Below, piece after piece: positions 51,146 to 63,399 of a DNA stretch of 64,000 nucleotides. Source of the stretch: Paragordius varius (Eukaryota > Nematomorpha); assembly GCA_964247055.1 (NCBI GenBank), contig OZ176058.1, forward strand, positions 4,402,001 to 4,466,000, in the 5' to 3' direction. Each line of letters opens with the position of its first letter. The first letter of the stretch is position 1. Made by a program: the position numbers and the translations under genes. Under the pieces are notes generated by a model, which saw only the letters and a list, made by a program, of their open reading frames with translations, made no database searches and was not told where the DNA came from.

Positions 51146-51641
51146 TATAAGTATATCAAATGCAGCACGCCATATTATTTGAGTAGTCTAAAATAAAGGC
51201 GAGTAAGCCATTTTAATTGAACATATTTTAAACTATGGACACACTTTTTTTATATTCTATTTCTAAACATATCCTTTTAAGCGTTGCGTTAAATCCAAAA
51301 TGACAAAAGTAATAAAATATATATTTGAAAATAAAGGTTTTACAGACTAAACGAAAATGCAAAGCCAATTTTTGAAGATAAAAAAACCATAATAGGTTTT
51401 TGAACCTTAATTTTTCCAGCATACAACCATTGATAATTACTATTTTAAATCAAAATAAATTATATAATTTCAATTACATTCTGTATTCTCCATTTTTCGT
51501 AGCATAAAAAAATGCATGAATGTGTTTTCCTATTAAGATTAACACGTTTGCTATTATAAATAAAATTAATCCATATAATGCACAATTCTTAGTTCTGAGT
51601 TCTGCAAAAAGGTTACATTAGTTTTTTGTCAAACAGTAGTA

Positions 51642-52152
51642 TACCATTTACAACTCAAATTCACCCTTAAACAATTCAAATTCACCCTTGATATATTTAA
51701 ATTCATTCTGATTCAAATTCACCCTTGTACAATTCAAATTCACCCTTGAATTCAAATTCCTAATTCAAATTCATCCTTGAACAATTAAAAGTCACCCTTA
51801 AACAATTCAAGTCTTAAACAATTCAAATTCACCCTATATACCTTTTCTTTGGATTAAAAAATACCAATATTTTTATATATTTTTGTAAAATTAAAATTTT
51901 GTTTAAATTAAAATTAAACTGAAAAAATAACAAACTATGCCAAAAAGATATATTTCTTAATAATGAGTTATATTAGAAACACATAATTTATTTTTAGGAT
52001 GGGGTGAATTCGAATTGTTCAAGGGTGAATTTAAATTGTTCAAGGGTGAATTTGATTTGTTCAAGGGTTAATTCAAATTGTTTGAGGGTGAATTTGAATT
52101 GTTTAAGAGTGAATATAAATTGTTTAAGGGTCAATTTGAACTGTAAATGGTA
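51642..52152. mobile_element. MITE-B copy with irregular left arm
   Basis: Left arm about eight 21-bp units, several shortened or rearranged; right arm about six, ending gaactgtaaatggta. At the same site as the element at 48021 (shared gttttttgtcaaacagtagt to its left). Confidence 0.88.
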
Positions 52153-52301
52153 TATATTCACCCAAAAAAATAAATTTGTCTCAAAAGCCGAGCACCCTAT
52201 AATATCGATAAAATTTTCATAACTGTTTGATACATTTGTACATGTTATTATTACTACTTCAAGTATATCATTTTGTATAAAAATGAAACTCAGCATATAT
52301 G

Positions 52302-52591
52302 CAGTAAAAACTGAAATTATACTATGAAAATGTAAAAATTAAAGACACATATATTTTTTTAAACTAACCATACTTTTAAAATCGTAATGTTAGATGTATA
52401 AAATATTAATTACAATCCTATATTACATATTGATCACCAAATTATATTATACTTTACAATTTAAAACTTTACAATTTAAAACAAGTTAATTTTTAAAAAT
52501 AATGTTTAAAAAAGTATGGATGTTGTATTTTAGAAAAAAATATTTGTCTTTATATTTTTCAGTTTTGTCCGTATAATTTCAGTTTTTACTG
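52302..52591. mobile_element. MITE-A copy
   Basis: cagtaaaaactgaaattata to cagtttttactg; orthologue at 62102-62408. Confidence 0.85.
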
Positions 52592-53445
52592 TAAAAGCAG
52601 GGCCACGTACTGGATTATAACTGTTGAACAGTGGTGTTATGGACAAAATGTAGAAATATAAAGACATATATTACTTTCTAAAAGGCAATCAACCATACTT
52701 TTTAAATCTAGATTTTATCAATATAACTCATTGTTTTAAATGGCAAACTGTGAAATAGAGATATATAATACTAACATAATCAATTCTATATTTTAAAATT
52801 GTATCTAAGCTTATATGAGAAACATTAAGATTCAAAAAATTATGGTTGTCTTTTTTGAGAAAAAATATTTGTTTCACATTATTACCTTTTATCCATATAA
52901 TTTTAATTTTAACTGTACTATTTATTTCAACAAATTTGAATGTTTACTTGCAAAAATTTGGATTGCCTTATGTAGAAAATTGTTTTAAGAAAATCGATCT
53001 TTGGATTTTAAAAAAATTAGTATATTTCTTGCTTCTCTTAAAACTCTTACATTCCTAAAACAGAAATATAAAAATGTACTTCCTATGTTCAAAGAAATAT
53101 ATATGAATATTGTTTTTCAAAATAAAAAACGCTTTACCATTCTATTAATTATTGATAAATCAGATGAATTTAATATTTTAAAATATAGATATAGGAATGC
53201 TCTTTATTGTGCTCAAAATCAAATTATATTATTTTTTTTAAAATTAAAATTATTGTCAATTATATATTATACAAAAATTAATTGATCATTTTTCTTTTAA
53301 TAATTATGTTGTTTAAAAATTTATTATATATTTCAGCCAACAAATGTCAAAAGAAATGAGCCTTGATATTTTATAAAATTAACTAATTTTTTAATTATAA
53401 AAATAATTTTTATATATTTTATTTTAATTTTTTTTTCCAAAAATT
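52592..53445. other. Region upstream of KChIP copy 4
   Basis: Includes a MITE-A copy and about 500 bp with long open frames on the + strand (to 53285) that are not preserved in the homologous region 62718-63200, so I do not call a gene. A candidate promoter would be expected here by position only. Confidence 0.5.
52636..52915. mobile_element. MITE-A copy, left tip eroded
   Basis: atggacaaaatgtagaaata to ttttaattttaactg; orthologue at 62461-62717. Confidence 0.75.
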
Positions 53446-53515
53446 ATGTCACACGTTATTACAAGATATGTGGAAAGTTTCCATAGAAAAACATCCAATA
53501 CGCTATTTAGTAAAG
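53446..53515 (+). CDS. KChIP copy 4, alternative first exon A
   Basis: MSHVITRYVESFHRKTSNTL-FSK-G, donor gtttat, phase 1. Conserved at 63205 with two amino-acid-neutral or mild changes (T to A), both opening with ATG. No exon of this kind is left in copies 1-3. Confidence 0.7.
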
Positions 53516-53585
53516 GTTTATTTTTTTATTCAAATTTTAAATTATATACCTTAAAGTTTAATAGTTTTAAAAATTTTATAAATTG

Positions 53586-53866
53586 AAGTAAAAATTTAAA
53601 ATAATTAAAATCATTATAAAGACAAAATTTTTTTAAAAAATACAACCATACCTTTGAAATCTTGATTATATTTATAAACTTATTGTTTTAAGCTCTAAAG
53701 TATAAAATAAACATATATAGTGGTAACACACTCAATTAAATATTTAATGATTGTTAATAAATTATTTTAATAGAATAAATTAAAATTTTTAATAGTATGG
53801 TTGTCTTTTGAAAAAAAAATTTTTATTTTTACGTTTTGTCCATAGTATAATTTCGATTTTTTATGT
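53586..53866. mobile_element. MITE-A copy between KChIP copy 4 exons A and B
   Basis: agtaaaaatttaaaataatt to tttcgattttttatg; orthologue at 63400-63678. Confidence 0.72.
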
Positions 53867-54039
53867 ATAGTTGCTTTTTTGTTTTTCCATTATAATTTCA
53901 ATATTTACTGTATAGTTATAGAGTGCTTTAACAATTTTCGTTTTTTTTCTTTATTTTGTTTAAACCCAAAACAATAGGTTATATTTCAATAAATCACATC
54001 AGCCTTTTTTACTTTTTATGTCTTGTCTGTATAATTTCA

Positions 54040-54074
<35 letters not shown>

Positions 54075-54194
54075 TACAAAAGAAGTAATTCATTAAAAAT
54101 AATTGGTTATTAAAAATCTATACAAATTTAAAAAATACACATTTCCAAAATTAAAGATTCTTTGTTGTATATAATTAATTTTGCGTAAAAATAT

Positions 54195-54303
54195 ATGAGT
54201 TTTGCTTCCATATATTCTTACGGGACTCAGCAAATATATTTGGAAAAGTTTGATTTTAACAAAAAAAATAATTTTTGTACCTGGCCAGATTCTCTAAAAC
54301 AAG
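54195..54303 (+). CDS. KChIP copy 4, alternative first exon B
   Basis: MSFASIYSYGTQQIYLEKF...WPDSLKQ-G, donor gttaaa, phase 1. Differs from copy 1 by H to Q and E to D, both conservative. An in-frame TAA lies nine bases upstream of the ATG. Confidence 0.72.
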
Positions 54304-54327
54304 GTTAAATAAAATTTCTATATTATT

Positions 54328-54606
54328 TAGTTATACGGACAAAACGTAAAAATATAAAGACAAAATTTTTTTTAAAGACAACCTTACTTTTTTTAAACCT
54401 TGATTTATCCTATAAAAAACATTTAATACTAATCGTAAAATACATAATTGATTGTGTTACCAATTTACATTTCTATATTATACTTTGTAGTTTAAAACAA
54501 TGAATTATATTTGAAAAAATCAAATTTAAAAATTATGGTTGTCTTTTTGAAAAAAAAATTGGTCTTTATATTTTCCTTTTTGTCCGTACAATTTCAATTT
54601 TTACTG
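54328..54606. mobile_element. MITE-A copy, KChIP copy 4 intron B-2
   Basis: Same site and same eroded left tip as 7298-7571. Confidence 0.8.
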
Positions 54607-54996
54607 TATTTGATATTTTTATTGTAAAGTTTATTATCATTATATACTAAAAATGTTTGTTTGTTCAAATATAAAAATAAATAAAATATCCCAATTTTAC
54701 ATCTCAATTTTTAAATTTAATTTTTTAAAAAATATTTTTTAGATAAGGAAGAAGACACAAATTTATTGACTCAATATTCTAGGAAACCTGAGCCAATCGA
54801 AGTTTTAGAAACAAAAGTTAATTTTTCACGCCGTGAAATTAAACAATTATATCAAAAATTTAAACAAGTAAATATATTACTTACATAAAAATTAAAACTA
54901 TGAAGACAAAAAGAAAAATATAAAGACAAATATTTTTTTCTAAAAACACAACCATACTCTTTTAATCTTGTTTTTTTCTTACATAAAGCTTATATA

Positions 54997-55258
54997 CAGT
55001 AAAAACTGAAATTATATGGACAACGTAATAATATAAAGACAAATATTTTTTTAAAGACAACCATACCTATTAAAACTAATTTTTGCTATATAAAATATTT
55101 AATTGCAATCTTAAACTACTTAATTGATTGTACCAAATATTTCTATTGTTTGAAACGATCATTTATACTTAAAAAATCAAAATTTAAAAATATGGTTGTC
55201 TTAAAAAAATATATCTTTATAATTTTACGTTTTGACCGTATAATTTCAATTTTTACTG
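54997..55258. mobile_element. MITE-A copy, KChIP copy 4 intron 2
   Basis: cagtaaaaactgaaattata to caatttttactg; same site as 7950-8207. Confidence 0.85.
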
Positions 55259-56286
55259 TAAAAAATTATATTCATGTATATAATGGAGTGTATAAACAAT
55301 TCATATTTCATACTTATTTTGCAACAAACGATAAGAAAAAAATAAACATTGTAAAAATATAGTTGTCTGCTTGCAATTTGTTTTTTCGTTTTTACGTTTT
55401 GTCTGTCTAATTTTGATTATTATATTCTCTCCCTTTTAAAAAATATTTATATCTATAAATTTAAAATATTTTTATATTTTTTATTTTTCTAGAATTTTCC
55501 GCGTGGTTTCATAGATCATGAAGGTTTTCGAACTCTTTTTGCCAATTTATTTAGTGATGGAAGTATAACATTAAAATTTGCAATTTAAATTTAAAGTTGA
55601 TATGTTATTGGTTTTTTTCAAATTTATTGGTAAATAGCCTAAAAATTTAATACAATTCAAAAAAATATGAATTATATTTATGGCTTGCTTTCATATATTT
55701 TAGGAATATAGAAAAAATTTACACTATCTATGTTTCACCAATTAAAATTCATTTTCTAACAAATAAAATGGCTCTTTAATGTAATATAATAAATATTTAT
55801 ATATATAGGGTCAGAATAATATGCAAACCTTATTTTCTCAAGTATCGATACAGAAAACAAGGGATATATAACTTTTCAAGTAAATAAATTTAGCAGATTA
55901 TTAATTCTTCAAATATTATATTAAAAATTTAATATTTTGTGTGCCTAAATTATATTTTAATGTATTTTATATGATTATTTTATGAGGTAAAAGAGGATTT
56001 CTTTTAAAAGAGTCGACCTATGTTAATATAATATTTTTAATGTTTTTATCAATCTTGTTTTTTTGTTTCGTTACTTATTTATATCATGTTTCAAATTATA
56101 TATTTATTCGGGAAAATAGGGTCTTAGCTGTGTAAATTATTGTGGTTTATTAGTTATTTATTAAAATAGATTATAAAAATGCGAAAAAACAATATAACTT
56201 AACCATAAAACAATCAAATTAGAGCCAATACAAAAAACTTTATCGATAAATAATGTAGGTATTATTGTATTGTATAAATATATATA

Positions 56287-56531
56287 CAGTAAAAATTGAA
56301 ATTATACTATGGACAAAACGTAAGAATATAAAACACATATATTCTTTTCTAAAACACAACAAGCTTTATTTATTTAGTTAATATATAATTATATTTTACA
56401 TCATTTTTAAGTGTAATCAAGTAGTTTATATAATAATAATCAAGATTTAAAAGGTCTGATTGTCTTTTAGAAAAAAATATTTGTCTTTTTATTTTTACGT
56501 TTTGTCCATAGTATAATTTCAGTTTTTACTA
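56287..56531. mobile_element. MITE-A copy, KChIP copy 4 intron 4
   Basis: cagtaaaaattgaaattata to cagtttttacta; likely same site as 9603-9909. Confidence 0.82.
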
Positions 56532-56928
56532 TAAGTAGACGGCCTATAAAAAAATATTAACTCACGCTAACTACCCCCTTTCAAAAAAAGATTTAAGATT
56601 TAATGCTAATTTTGTAATGCAAAATAATTTAACCATACTTTGTTTCTTTTAATTAAATTTCTATTTTTTTCCTAGAAATATATAAGTTTCATATCCATCC
56701 TAAAACCAACAAACCCCAAAGATAATGCAAATATACTAAATAATTCACTTGAAGAAGGGAGAAATGCACCTCAGCTTTCAAACGGTAGTATATTTATTTA
56801 CATTTTATAACAAATAATAAAATTGAAATACGGACAAAACGTAAAAATATAAAGATAAATATTTTTTGACAAAAGACAACCATACTTTTTAAACCATAAA
56901 TTCTCTATCAAACATTTACAGTAATTAA

Positions 56929-57181
56929 AATTATATGGAAACGTAAAAATATAAAGACAAATATTTTTTCAAAGGAAACCTATTTTCTAATTCTTAATTT
57001 ATTTCAATATACTAATTGTTTTAAATGGCAAAGTCTGAAATAAAGATCTATATATATAGTAACACAATCAATCATATATTTAACATATGGGAAAAGGTTT
57101 AAAGTGTGGTTGTCTTTTTAATAAAAACATTTGTCTTTATGTTTTTACGTTTTGTTTATAGTATAATTTCATTTTTTACTG
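56929..57181. mobile_element. MITE-A copy, KChIP copy 4 intron 5
   Basis: cagtaattaaaattatatgg to cattttttactg; preceded by a left arm at about 56822, as in copy 1. Confidence 0.8.
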
Positions 57182-57301
57182 TATTTTTATCTCTTGTTTG
57201 TATTATAAATAATTATTACTGAACACTAACTTGCTATGGCGAAAAATAATATATACTTCCTTACTTGCTATTTAAGCTAGAAATATTTTTTGAAAAATTT
57301 A

Positions 57302-57585
57302 CAGTAAAAAATATATATGGACAAAACGTAAAAATGTAAAGACAAAAATTTTTTATAGGACAACCAACCATACTTTCTTAAACCCTAATTTTTCCTATAT
57401 AAGCTATTTAGTCACAATTGTAAAATATAGAATTGATTGTGTTGGTAATTTATATCTAATTTCACACTTTGCCATTTGAAACAATGAGTTATATTTTAAA
57501 AAATGGAGTTTAAAAGATGATTTCCTTTTTGAAATAAATATTTGTTATATTTTACGTTTGGTCCGTATAATTCCAATTTTTACTG
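57302..57585. mobile_element. MITE-A copy, KChIP copy 4 intron 5, absent from copy 1
   Basis: cagtaaaaaatatatatgga to ccaatttttactg, TA-flanked. Copy 1 has no counterpart between 10573 and 10740, and actaac.tgcagtggcgaaa is duplicated on both sides (about 57228 and 57596). Confidence 0.87.
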
Positions 57586-57930
57586 TATTACTGAAAACTA
57601 ACCTGCAGTGGCGAAAAATAATTAATACCCTTACTTGCCATTTGAGGTAGGAATATTTTTTTTCAAAAACTTTATATTATTTTATAATTTAAAAAAAAAC
57701 TTTTAACCAGGTAAGGAAAAAAATAAAAACAACACGATAGATGACATATTTGATTGGATTTTTCGCCTTTATGATATAAATCGAGATGGTTTCATAAGTC
57801 CAGAAGAAATGTTAGAAGTGAGTATAGCGATTTTTTATCTCCAAAACAAAATTATGAATCCACCCGTCATTGAAAAGATAACTAATCATGTTTGCCACGT
57901 TTTTAGTGTAAGACACTTTTAATATATTTT

Positions 57931-58204
57931 AAAATTATACGGACAAAATGTCAAAAAACACACAAATATATATATCCAAAAGATAACCATACTTTTATAA
58001 ATCCGAATTTTTTAATTATTCATTTTTTAAAATACGTAGAAATATATGTTGGTAACACAAACATATATATATTTTTTACAATTGTAATTAAATAATTTTT
58101 GTCTGATAAATTAAAATTTAAAACAACAAAGAGTTTGTCTTTTATTAAAATACTTTGTCTTTATGTTTTTAAGTTTTTTCCGTCTATAATTTCAATTTTA
58201 CTCT
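57931..58204. mobile_element. MITE-A copy just after KChIP copy 4 exon 6
   Basis: Same site as 10950-11232. Confidence 0.78.
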
Positions 58205-58959
58205 ATATTTTTAAAATCCCTATCGCTCTCAAAATTTTCAAAAATTTAAAAAACAGTAATATTTAATAATTCTTATTCTTTATGCGATTTTAATGTGCCC
58301 TTTAAAATAGAAGGATTTAAAATATTTTCGAATGACAATTCTATAACTTTTTTAATTTCATATAATGAAATTAATAAATTTATTTTGATACGCTTTATCT
58401 TTGAGAGAAATACAGTAAAAATAGAATTTTACAGACATTACATTTTAACATATAATTTTTTCTTAGACAGATATCAATATATATTTTAAATTTTAGTTTT
58501 TACTTAATTTTAAATTGCGAAACGGCGATTTGAGATATAAATTTAAAATTGAAGGACAAAACTTGAACTTATTAAGACAAATATTTTTATCCAAAAGAAA
58601 AATTAGCCATATTTGTAATTCTTGATTTTTAAAATAATCCTTATTATTTAAAGGATAAAATAGAGATGGAATAAGTATAATTGTATTTTGATAATGAAAT
58701 ATTTATCGTTTATACGTTTTGTCTGTATAATTTTATTGTAAACAATTAATTAAATATATATATATATATATATATATATGGAAAAAATTAGGGTTTTAAA
58801 AAGTATGGTTGTCTTGAAAAACTTTGCCATATAATTTCAAATTTTACTGTACTTTTTGATATAAATGTCACATCTATTTCGACTTTAGTTTTTAAAGAAA
58901 TAAACTATTTATTCGATAATCTTATATAAAAATTACAAAAATTTACACCTTATTTATAT

Positions 58960-59228
58960 TGAATTGGAGGACAAAAGGTAAAAATATAAGGACAAATATT
59001 TTTTTCCAAAAGATAAACATACTTTTTAAATCCTGATTTAATGAATCATTCTTTCAAATATCAAAGATATATTACAAACACATTCGATTCTATATTTTAC
59101 ATTTTTATTAACTAAATAACTTATATGAGAAAAATTAAGGGTAATAAAAGTATGGTTGTTTTTTCGATATAAATATTTATTTGTCTTTATATTTTTACGT
59201 TTTGTCCGTATAATTTCAATTTTTACTG
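58960..59228. mobile_element. MITE-A copy, KChIP copy 4 intron 6
   Basis: gaattggaggacaaaaggta to caatttttactg; same site as 12085-12364. Confidence 0.82.
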
Positions 59229-59841
59229 TATATATAATATATATATTTATGAAAAAAATAGCGTTATAAAAACTATGGTTGTCCTCAAAAAATATTTGTC
59301 CGTATAATTTCAAATTTTACTGTACTTTTTTTTCGACTTCAGCTTTTTATTAAAAAAATAAGCATTCTTAAATAATTTCATATGCTCAAAATTTATACTT
59401 AAAAATTATATATTAGAAAATGGAAAAACCAATTGGCAATTTCAAAGGCCGATTTCTTCCAGTTCTGTAAAACACAGGTTTTTTTTCTTTAATTTTAATA
59501 TTATATATATAATATTAAAATTATTTTTATTTTTTTTATTCTAGAGAATGGATGTAATGAAATCCTTGGGAATAATATAAAATTATATCATTTTAAAAAA
59601 TCAAACCAAAGTTTAATTTGATATATGAAAATGATTAAATAAATTTATTTTATTAGCTGATAATATTATATTACTCTTATTATGTCATGATACTCTTTAA
59701 GAATTTATTTGATTGAAAAAAATTTCTTTAAACAATATTTTTTACATTTTTTATATATTTTGGGCCTAACTTGACTTTTCAAATTAAAATATAGAAAAAA
59801 TAATGTAAAATAAAACTAATGTATACCAACATTTATTTAAT

Positions 59842-60055
59842 ACAAAAAAATGAAATTATACGGACAAAACTTTTTAAAAAACACTAATTTTTAAAAACTT
59901 AATTTATCTTATAATATTCATTTTATTACAATATAATTGATTGTTACAAATATATATCTCTATTTTATAATATATAGTTTGAAACAATCAAAATTTGCTT
60001 TTTTTTAAAAAAATTGTCTTTAAATTTTACTTGTCCGTATAAATTTAATTTTTTT
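59842..60055. mobile_element. MITE-A copy, short
   Basis: caaaaaaatgaaattatacg to gtccgtataaatttaatttt; same site as 42402. Confidence 0.72.
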
Positions 60056-60612
60056 TGGAATTTATTAATGTTTGGGTATCTATTTATATTGCAAATTTTA
60101 AAGCATTTAAGTATATTAATAAAACAGCGAAATAAACAAGTCTAAATAATACCAGGCGAAAGTTATAAAATAGAGATATAATTATAATCAACGTATTTTA
60201 AAAAAATAAAACTTAGTTATTTCCTAACCTTATAAAAACGTTAATTTCCGATGTAAATTTTAAAGTTTTTTGTAAATAATATTTTATATTTATAGTTTGA
60301 AAAAATATTTGAAAGTATACATATTTTAATCTCTAAAAGCGCCTTTTGGTTTAAGGCTATTTAAAAATGCTTTATTAACTATTATGACAATTGCTCAGTA
60401 TTAAAAAACCGCAATGCGCTAAAACTTTATTGCAAATAATCCTAAATTTAGAATATCCAATTAAAAATTGAATATATACGGACAAAATGTGAAAATATAA
60501 GGAAAAATATCTAAAAGATGACAACATATAACTGATTTTTTAAAATACTGTAAATTATATAATAGTAGAGATTTAAATTAAAAAACAATCAATTATATAT
60601 AATGCCCTTATA

Positions 60613-60895
60613 CAGTAAAAACTGAAATTATACGGACAAAACGTAAAAATATAGCAAATATTTTTTCTAAATGAAAACAATACTTTATAATCTTAATTTA
60701 TCTCAATATAACTCATTGTTTTAAATGGCAGAGTTTGAAATTAAATATATAACTAACACAATCAATTACATATACTACAATTGTAATTAAATAGCTAATA
60801 TGGGGAAAATTAAGGTTTAAAAAAGTATGGTTGTCTTTTTAATTAAAACATTGTCTTTATATTTTTACATTTTGTCCGTACAATTTTAAATACTG
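60613..60895. mobile_element. MITE-A copy
   Basis: cagtaaaaactgaaattata to caattttaaatactg; same site as 47220-47511. Confidence 0.85.
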
Positions 60896-61398
60896 TATAA
60901 GTATATCAAATGCAGCACGCGAGTCCAAAATAAGGGCCAGTAAGCCATTTGAATTGAACATTCCTGTTTGAAACTATGGACACACATTTTTTATATATTA
61001 ATATATTTCTAAACATATTCTTTTAAACATTGCGTTTGCCAGAATTAAAAATAACAAAAGTAATAAAATATATTTGAAAATGCAGGTTTTACACACTAAA
61101 CAAAAATGATATCAAAGCCAAATTTTAAAGATGAAAAAACATACGTTTAAAAATTTTGCGTTTTCTTACTAAAGCCATTAATTTTATAATCACTATTTTA
61201 AATGAAAATATATTATTTAATTAAAGAATTACATCTGTTTTCCCCATTTTTTGTAAACGCAAAAAATGGATGAATGTGTTTTCTTACAGATGAGTTCAAC
61301 ACGTTTGTTGTAAATAAAATTAATCCATATAATGCGCGATTCTTAGTTATTTTATTGAGTTTTGCAAAGATTACATTAGTTTTTTGTTAAACAGTAGT

Positions 61399-61945
61399 AT
61401 ACCATTTACAATTCGAATTCACTCTTAAACAATTCAAATTCACCCTATATGCGTTTTTAGATTAAAAAATACCAATATTTTTATATATTTTTGTAAAATT
61501 AAAATTTTGTTTTAAGTTAAAATTATACTGAAAAAATAATAAACTATATGCCATAGAGATATATTTCATATTAATAATGAGTTATATTAGTTCGAAACAT
61601 AATTTATTTTTAGGGTGAATTTGAATTGTTCAAGGGAATTTAAATTGTTCAGAGGTGAATTTGAATTGTTCAAGGATGAGTTTGAATTGTTTAAGGGTTG
61701 ATTTGAATAGGAGGGTGAATTTGAATTGTTCAAGGGTGAATTTGAATTGTTCAAGGGTGAATTTGAATTGTTCAAGGGTGAATTTGAATTGTTCAAGGGT
61801 GAATTTGAACTGTAAGGTGGAATTTGAATTGTTCAAGGGTGAATATGAATTATTCGAGGGTGAATTTAAATTGTTCAAGGATGAATTTGTATTGTTCAAG
61901 GGTGAATTTGAATTGTTCGAGGGTAAATTTGAACTGTAAATGGTA
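61399..61945. mobile_element. MITE-B copy with strongly unequal arms
   Basis: Left arm has only two 21-bp units, right arm about thirteen, including an internal gaactgtaaggtggaatttg that looks like a second arm tip. Shows that the two arms change length independently. Confidence 0.9.
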
Positions 61946-62101
61946 TATATTCACCCAAAAAAATTTAATTTGTTCTAAAAGCCGTACACCCTATAATATC
62001 GATAAAATTTTTATAACTGTTATTTGATACATTTGTATATGTTATTACTACTTAAAGTATATCATTTTTTATAAAAAATAAAACTCAGATACCCATATAT
62101 A

Positions 62102-62408
62102 CAGTAAAAACTGAAATTATACTATGGGAAAAATGTAAAAATATAAAGACAAATATTTGTTTCTAAAAGACAACCAACCATACTTTTTAAAACCGTACTT
62201 TTTAATATATAAAATATTTAATTACAATCCTATATTACATATTGATTGTGTCACCAAATATACATATAAATTTTATACTTTACAATATAAAACAATGAGC
62301 TATATTTTTAAAAATAATGTTTAAAAAAGTATGCATGTTGTATTTTAGAAAAAAATATTTGTGTCTTTATATTTTTCGGTTTTGTCCGTATAATTTCAGT
62401 TTTTACTG
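62102..62408. mobile_element. MITE-A copy
   Basis: cagtaaaaactgaaattata to cagtttttactg, 307 bp, TA-flanked. Confidence 0.87.
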
Positions 62409-62460
62409 TAAAGGTAGGGCCACAGTATTCGATTTTCACTGTTTTAGAACAGTGATACTA

Positions 62461-62717
62461 TAGACAAAATGTAAAAATATAAAGACATATATTTTTTTTC
62501 TAAAATACAACAAGCATACTTTTTAAATTTAGATTTAAATTAATATAACTCATTGTTTTAAATGGCAAAGTGTGAAATAGACATATATACCAATCATTTT
62601 ATTTTACAATTGTAATTAAATAGCTTGTATAAGAAACATTAAGGTTCAAAAAATTATGGTTGTCGTTTTTTGAGAAAAAATATTTGTCTTTATATTTTTA
62701 CCTTTTGTCCGTGTAAT
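62461..62717. mobile_element. MITE-A copy, tips eroded
   Basis: tagacaaaatgtaaaaatat to ccttttgtccgtgtaatc. Confidence 0.72.
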
Positions 62718-63204
62718 CATTTAATACCATTTTAATCAATAATATATTTATTATTTCTTTTTTCAAAAATCTCTTACATTTATAAAACAAGATTTTAAAA
62801 ATATACTTTTTGTGTTTTGAAAAATATATTTAACTTTTGTTTTTTACATTCAAGAAACCTTTAAACATCATATTAAATTATGACACTGAATAGCATAACT
62901 TTAAATAATTATAATTTTTTATAAAATATAGATGATATAAGAAAGCATTTCATGCTTAAAATTTAATTTGTGAATGTTTTCAATTTTTATAATCAATATA
63001 TTTATTATGCAAGAATTTAATTGATCATTTCTTCTAAAATTATATTAATATAAAAATTCTATTTAGACAACAAAAGTCAATAGAGTATATAGTTGAGCCT
63101 TGAAATATTTGTTTTGTATTTAATAATTATTTTCAAAATATATTATATTTAAAATAAATTTTTTTAATTTATATATTTTTCTAATTTAATATATCCAAAA
63201 TTTT

Positions 63205-63274
63205 ATGTCACACGTCATTACAAGATATGTTGAAAGTTTCCATAGAAAAACATCCAATGCGCTATTTAGTAAAG
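63205..63274 (+). CDS. KChIP copy 5, first exon A (gene continues past window)
   Basis: MSHVITRYVESFHRKTSNAL-FSK-G, donor gttaat. The following intron matches 6442-6990 of copy 1 (for example ttttttatataacaattaaa near 63690), so a further KChIP copy extends to the right. Confidence 0.72.
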
Positions 63275-63399
63275 GTTAATAATTAAAATTATTTTTTTTA
63301 TCTTTTTAATTAAAAAGTTTTCTAAAACACCAAATAATTTAAGTAAAAAATTAAAAAAAATTAAAATCATTATAAAAACCATATTTTTTATTACAATAA

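Larger units (their letters stand above)
49005..51146. repeat. 2.14 kb duplicated block, second copy
   Basis: Same as 45371-47512, including the stop-bearing exon 4 at 49213-49283 and a MITE-B at 49443-49838. The flanks diverge at once on both sides (aaaaaac against aaaaaaaat on the left, tgtaagt against tataagt on the right). Confidence 0.9.
53446..59580 (+). pseudogene. KChIP-like neuronal calcium sensor, copy 4 (9 exons, two disabling changes)
   Basis: Exons: A 53446-53515, B 54195-54303, 2 54743-54867, 3 55493-55562, 4 55809-55879, 5 56676-56787, 6 57711-57907, 7 59417-59477, 8 59545-59580. All splice sites are GT-AG. Exon 4 has TAA as its fourth codon (GAA-TAA where copy 1 has GAA-TAT). 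Exon 7 has lost 5 bp after KMD, which shifts frame. Exons A, B, 2, 3, 5, 6 and 8 are open and close to copy 1, so inactivation looks recent. EF3 loop DINRDGFISPEE is unchanged. Exons A and B both end in phase 1 and both can join exon 2, the alternative-first-exon pattern known for KChIP genes. A truncated product of exons A or B to 3 remains possible. Confidence 0.85.
59581..60895. other. Region after KChIP copy 4
   Basis: MITE-A copies and fragments around sequence shared with 42300-43200 (ggaatttattaatgtttggg, ctctaaaagcgcctt). No gene seen. Confidence 0.6.
60896..63204. other. Region upstream of KChIP copy 5
   Basis: Third copy of the 1.5 kb block (60896-62408), then two MITE-A copies and about 480 bp of AT-rich sequence before exon A. 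Homologous to 51147-53445. No conserved open frame. Confidence 0.6.

Noticed and set aside
53001-53285. 94-codon + strand frame upstream of KChIP copy 4
   Set aside because: The homologous region at 62750-63030 does not keep it; Lys/Ile/Leu/Phe composition is what AT-rich DNA gives.
53446-54303. Joining exon A to exon B as consecutive exons
   Set aside because: Phases do not agree (A ends in phase 1; B would need phase 2 at its only AG), whereas both fit exon 2 directly.
59038-59313. 91-codon minus-strand frame
   Set aside because: Covers a MITE-A copy and adjacent fragment; the same element elsewhere has no such frame.
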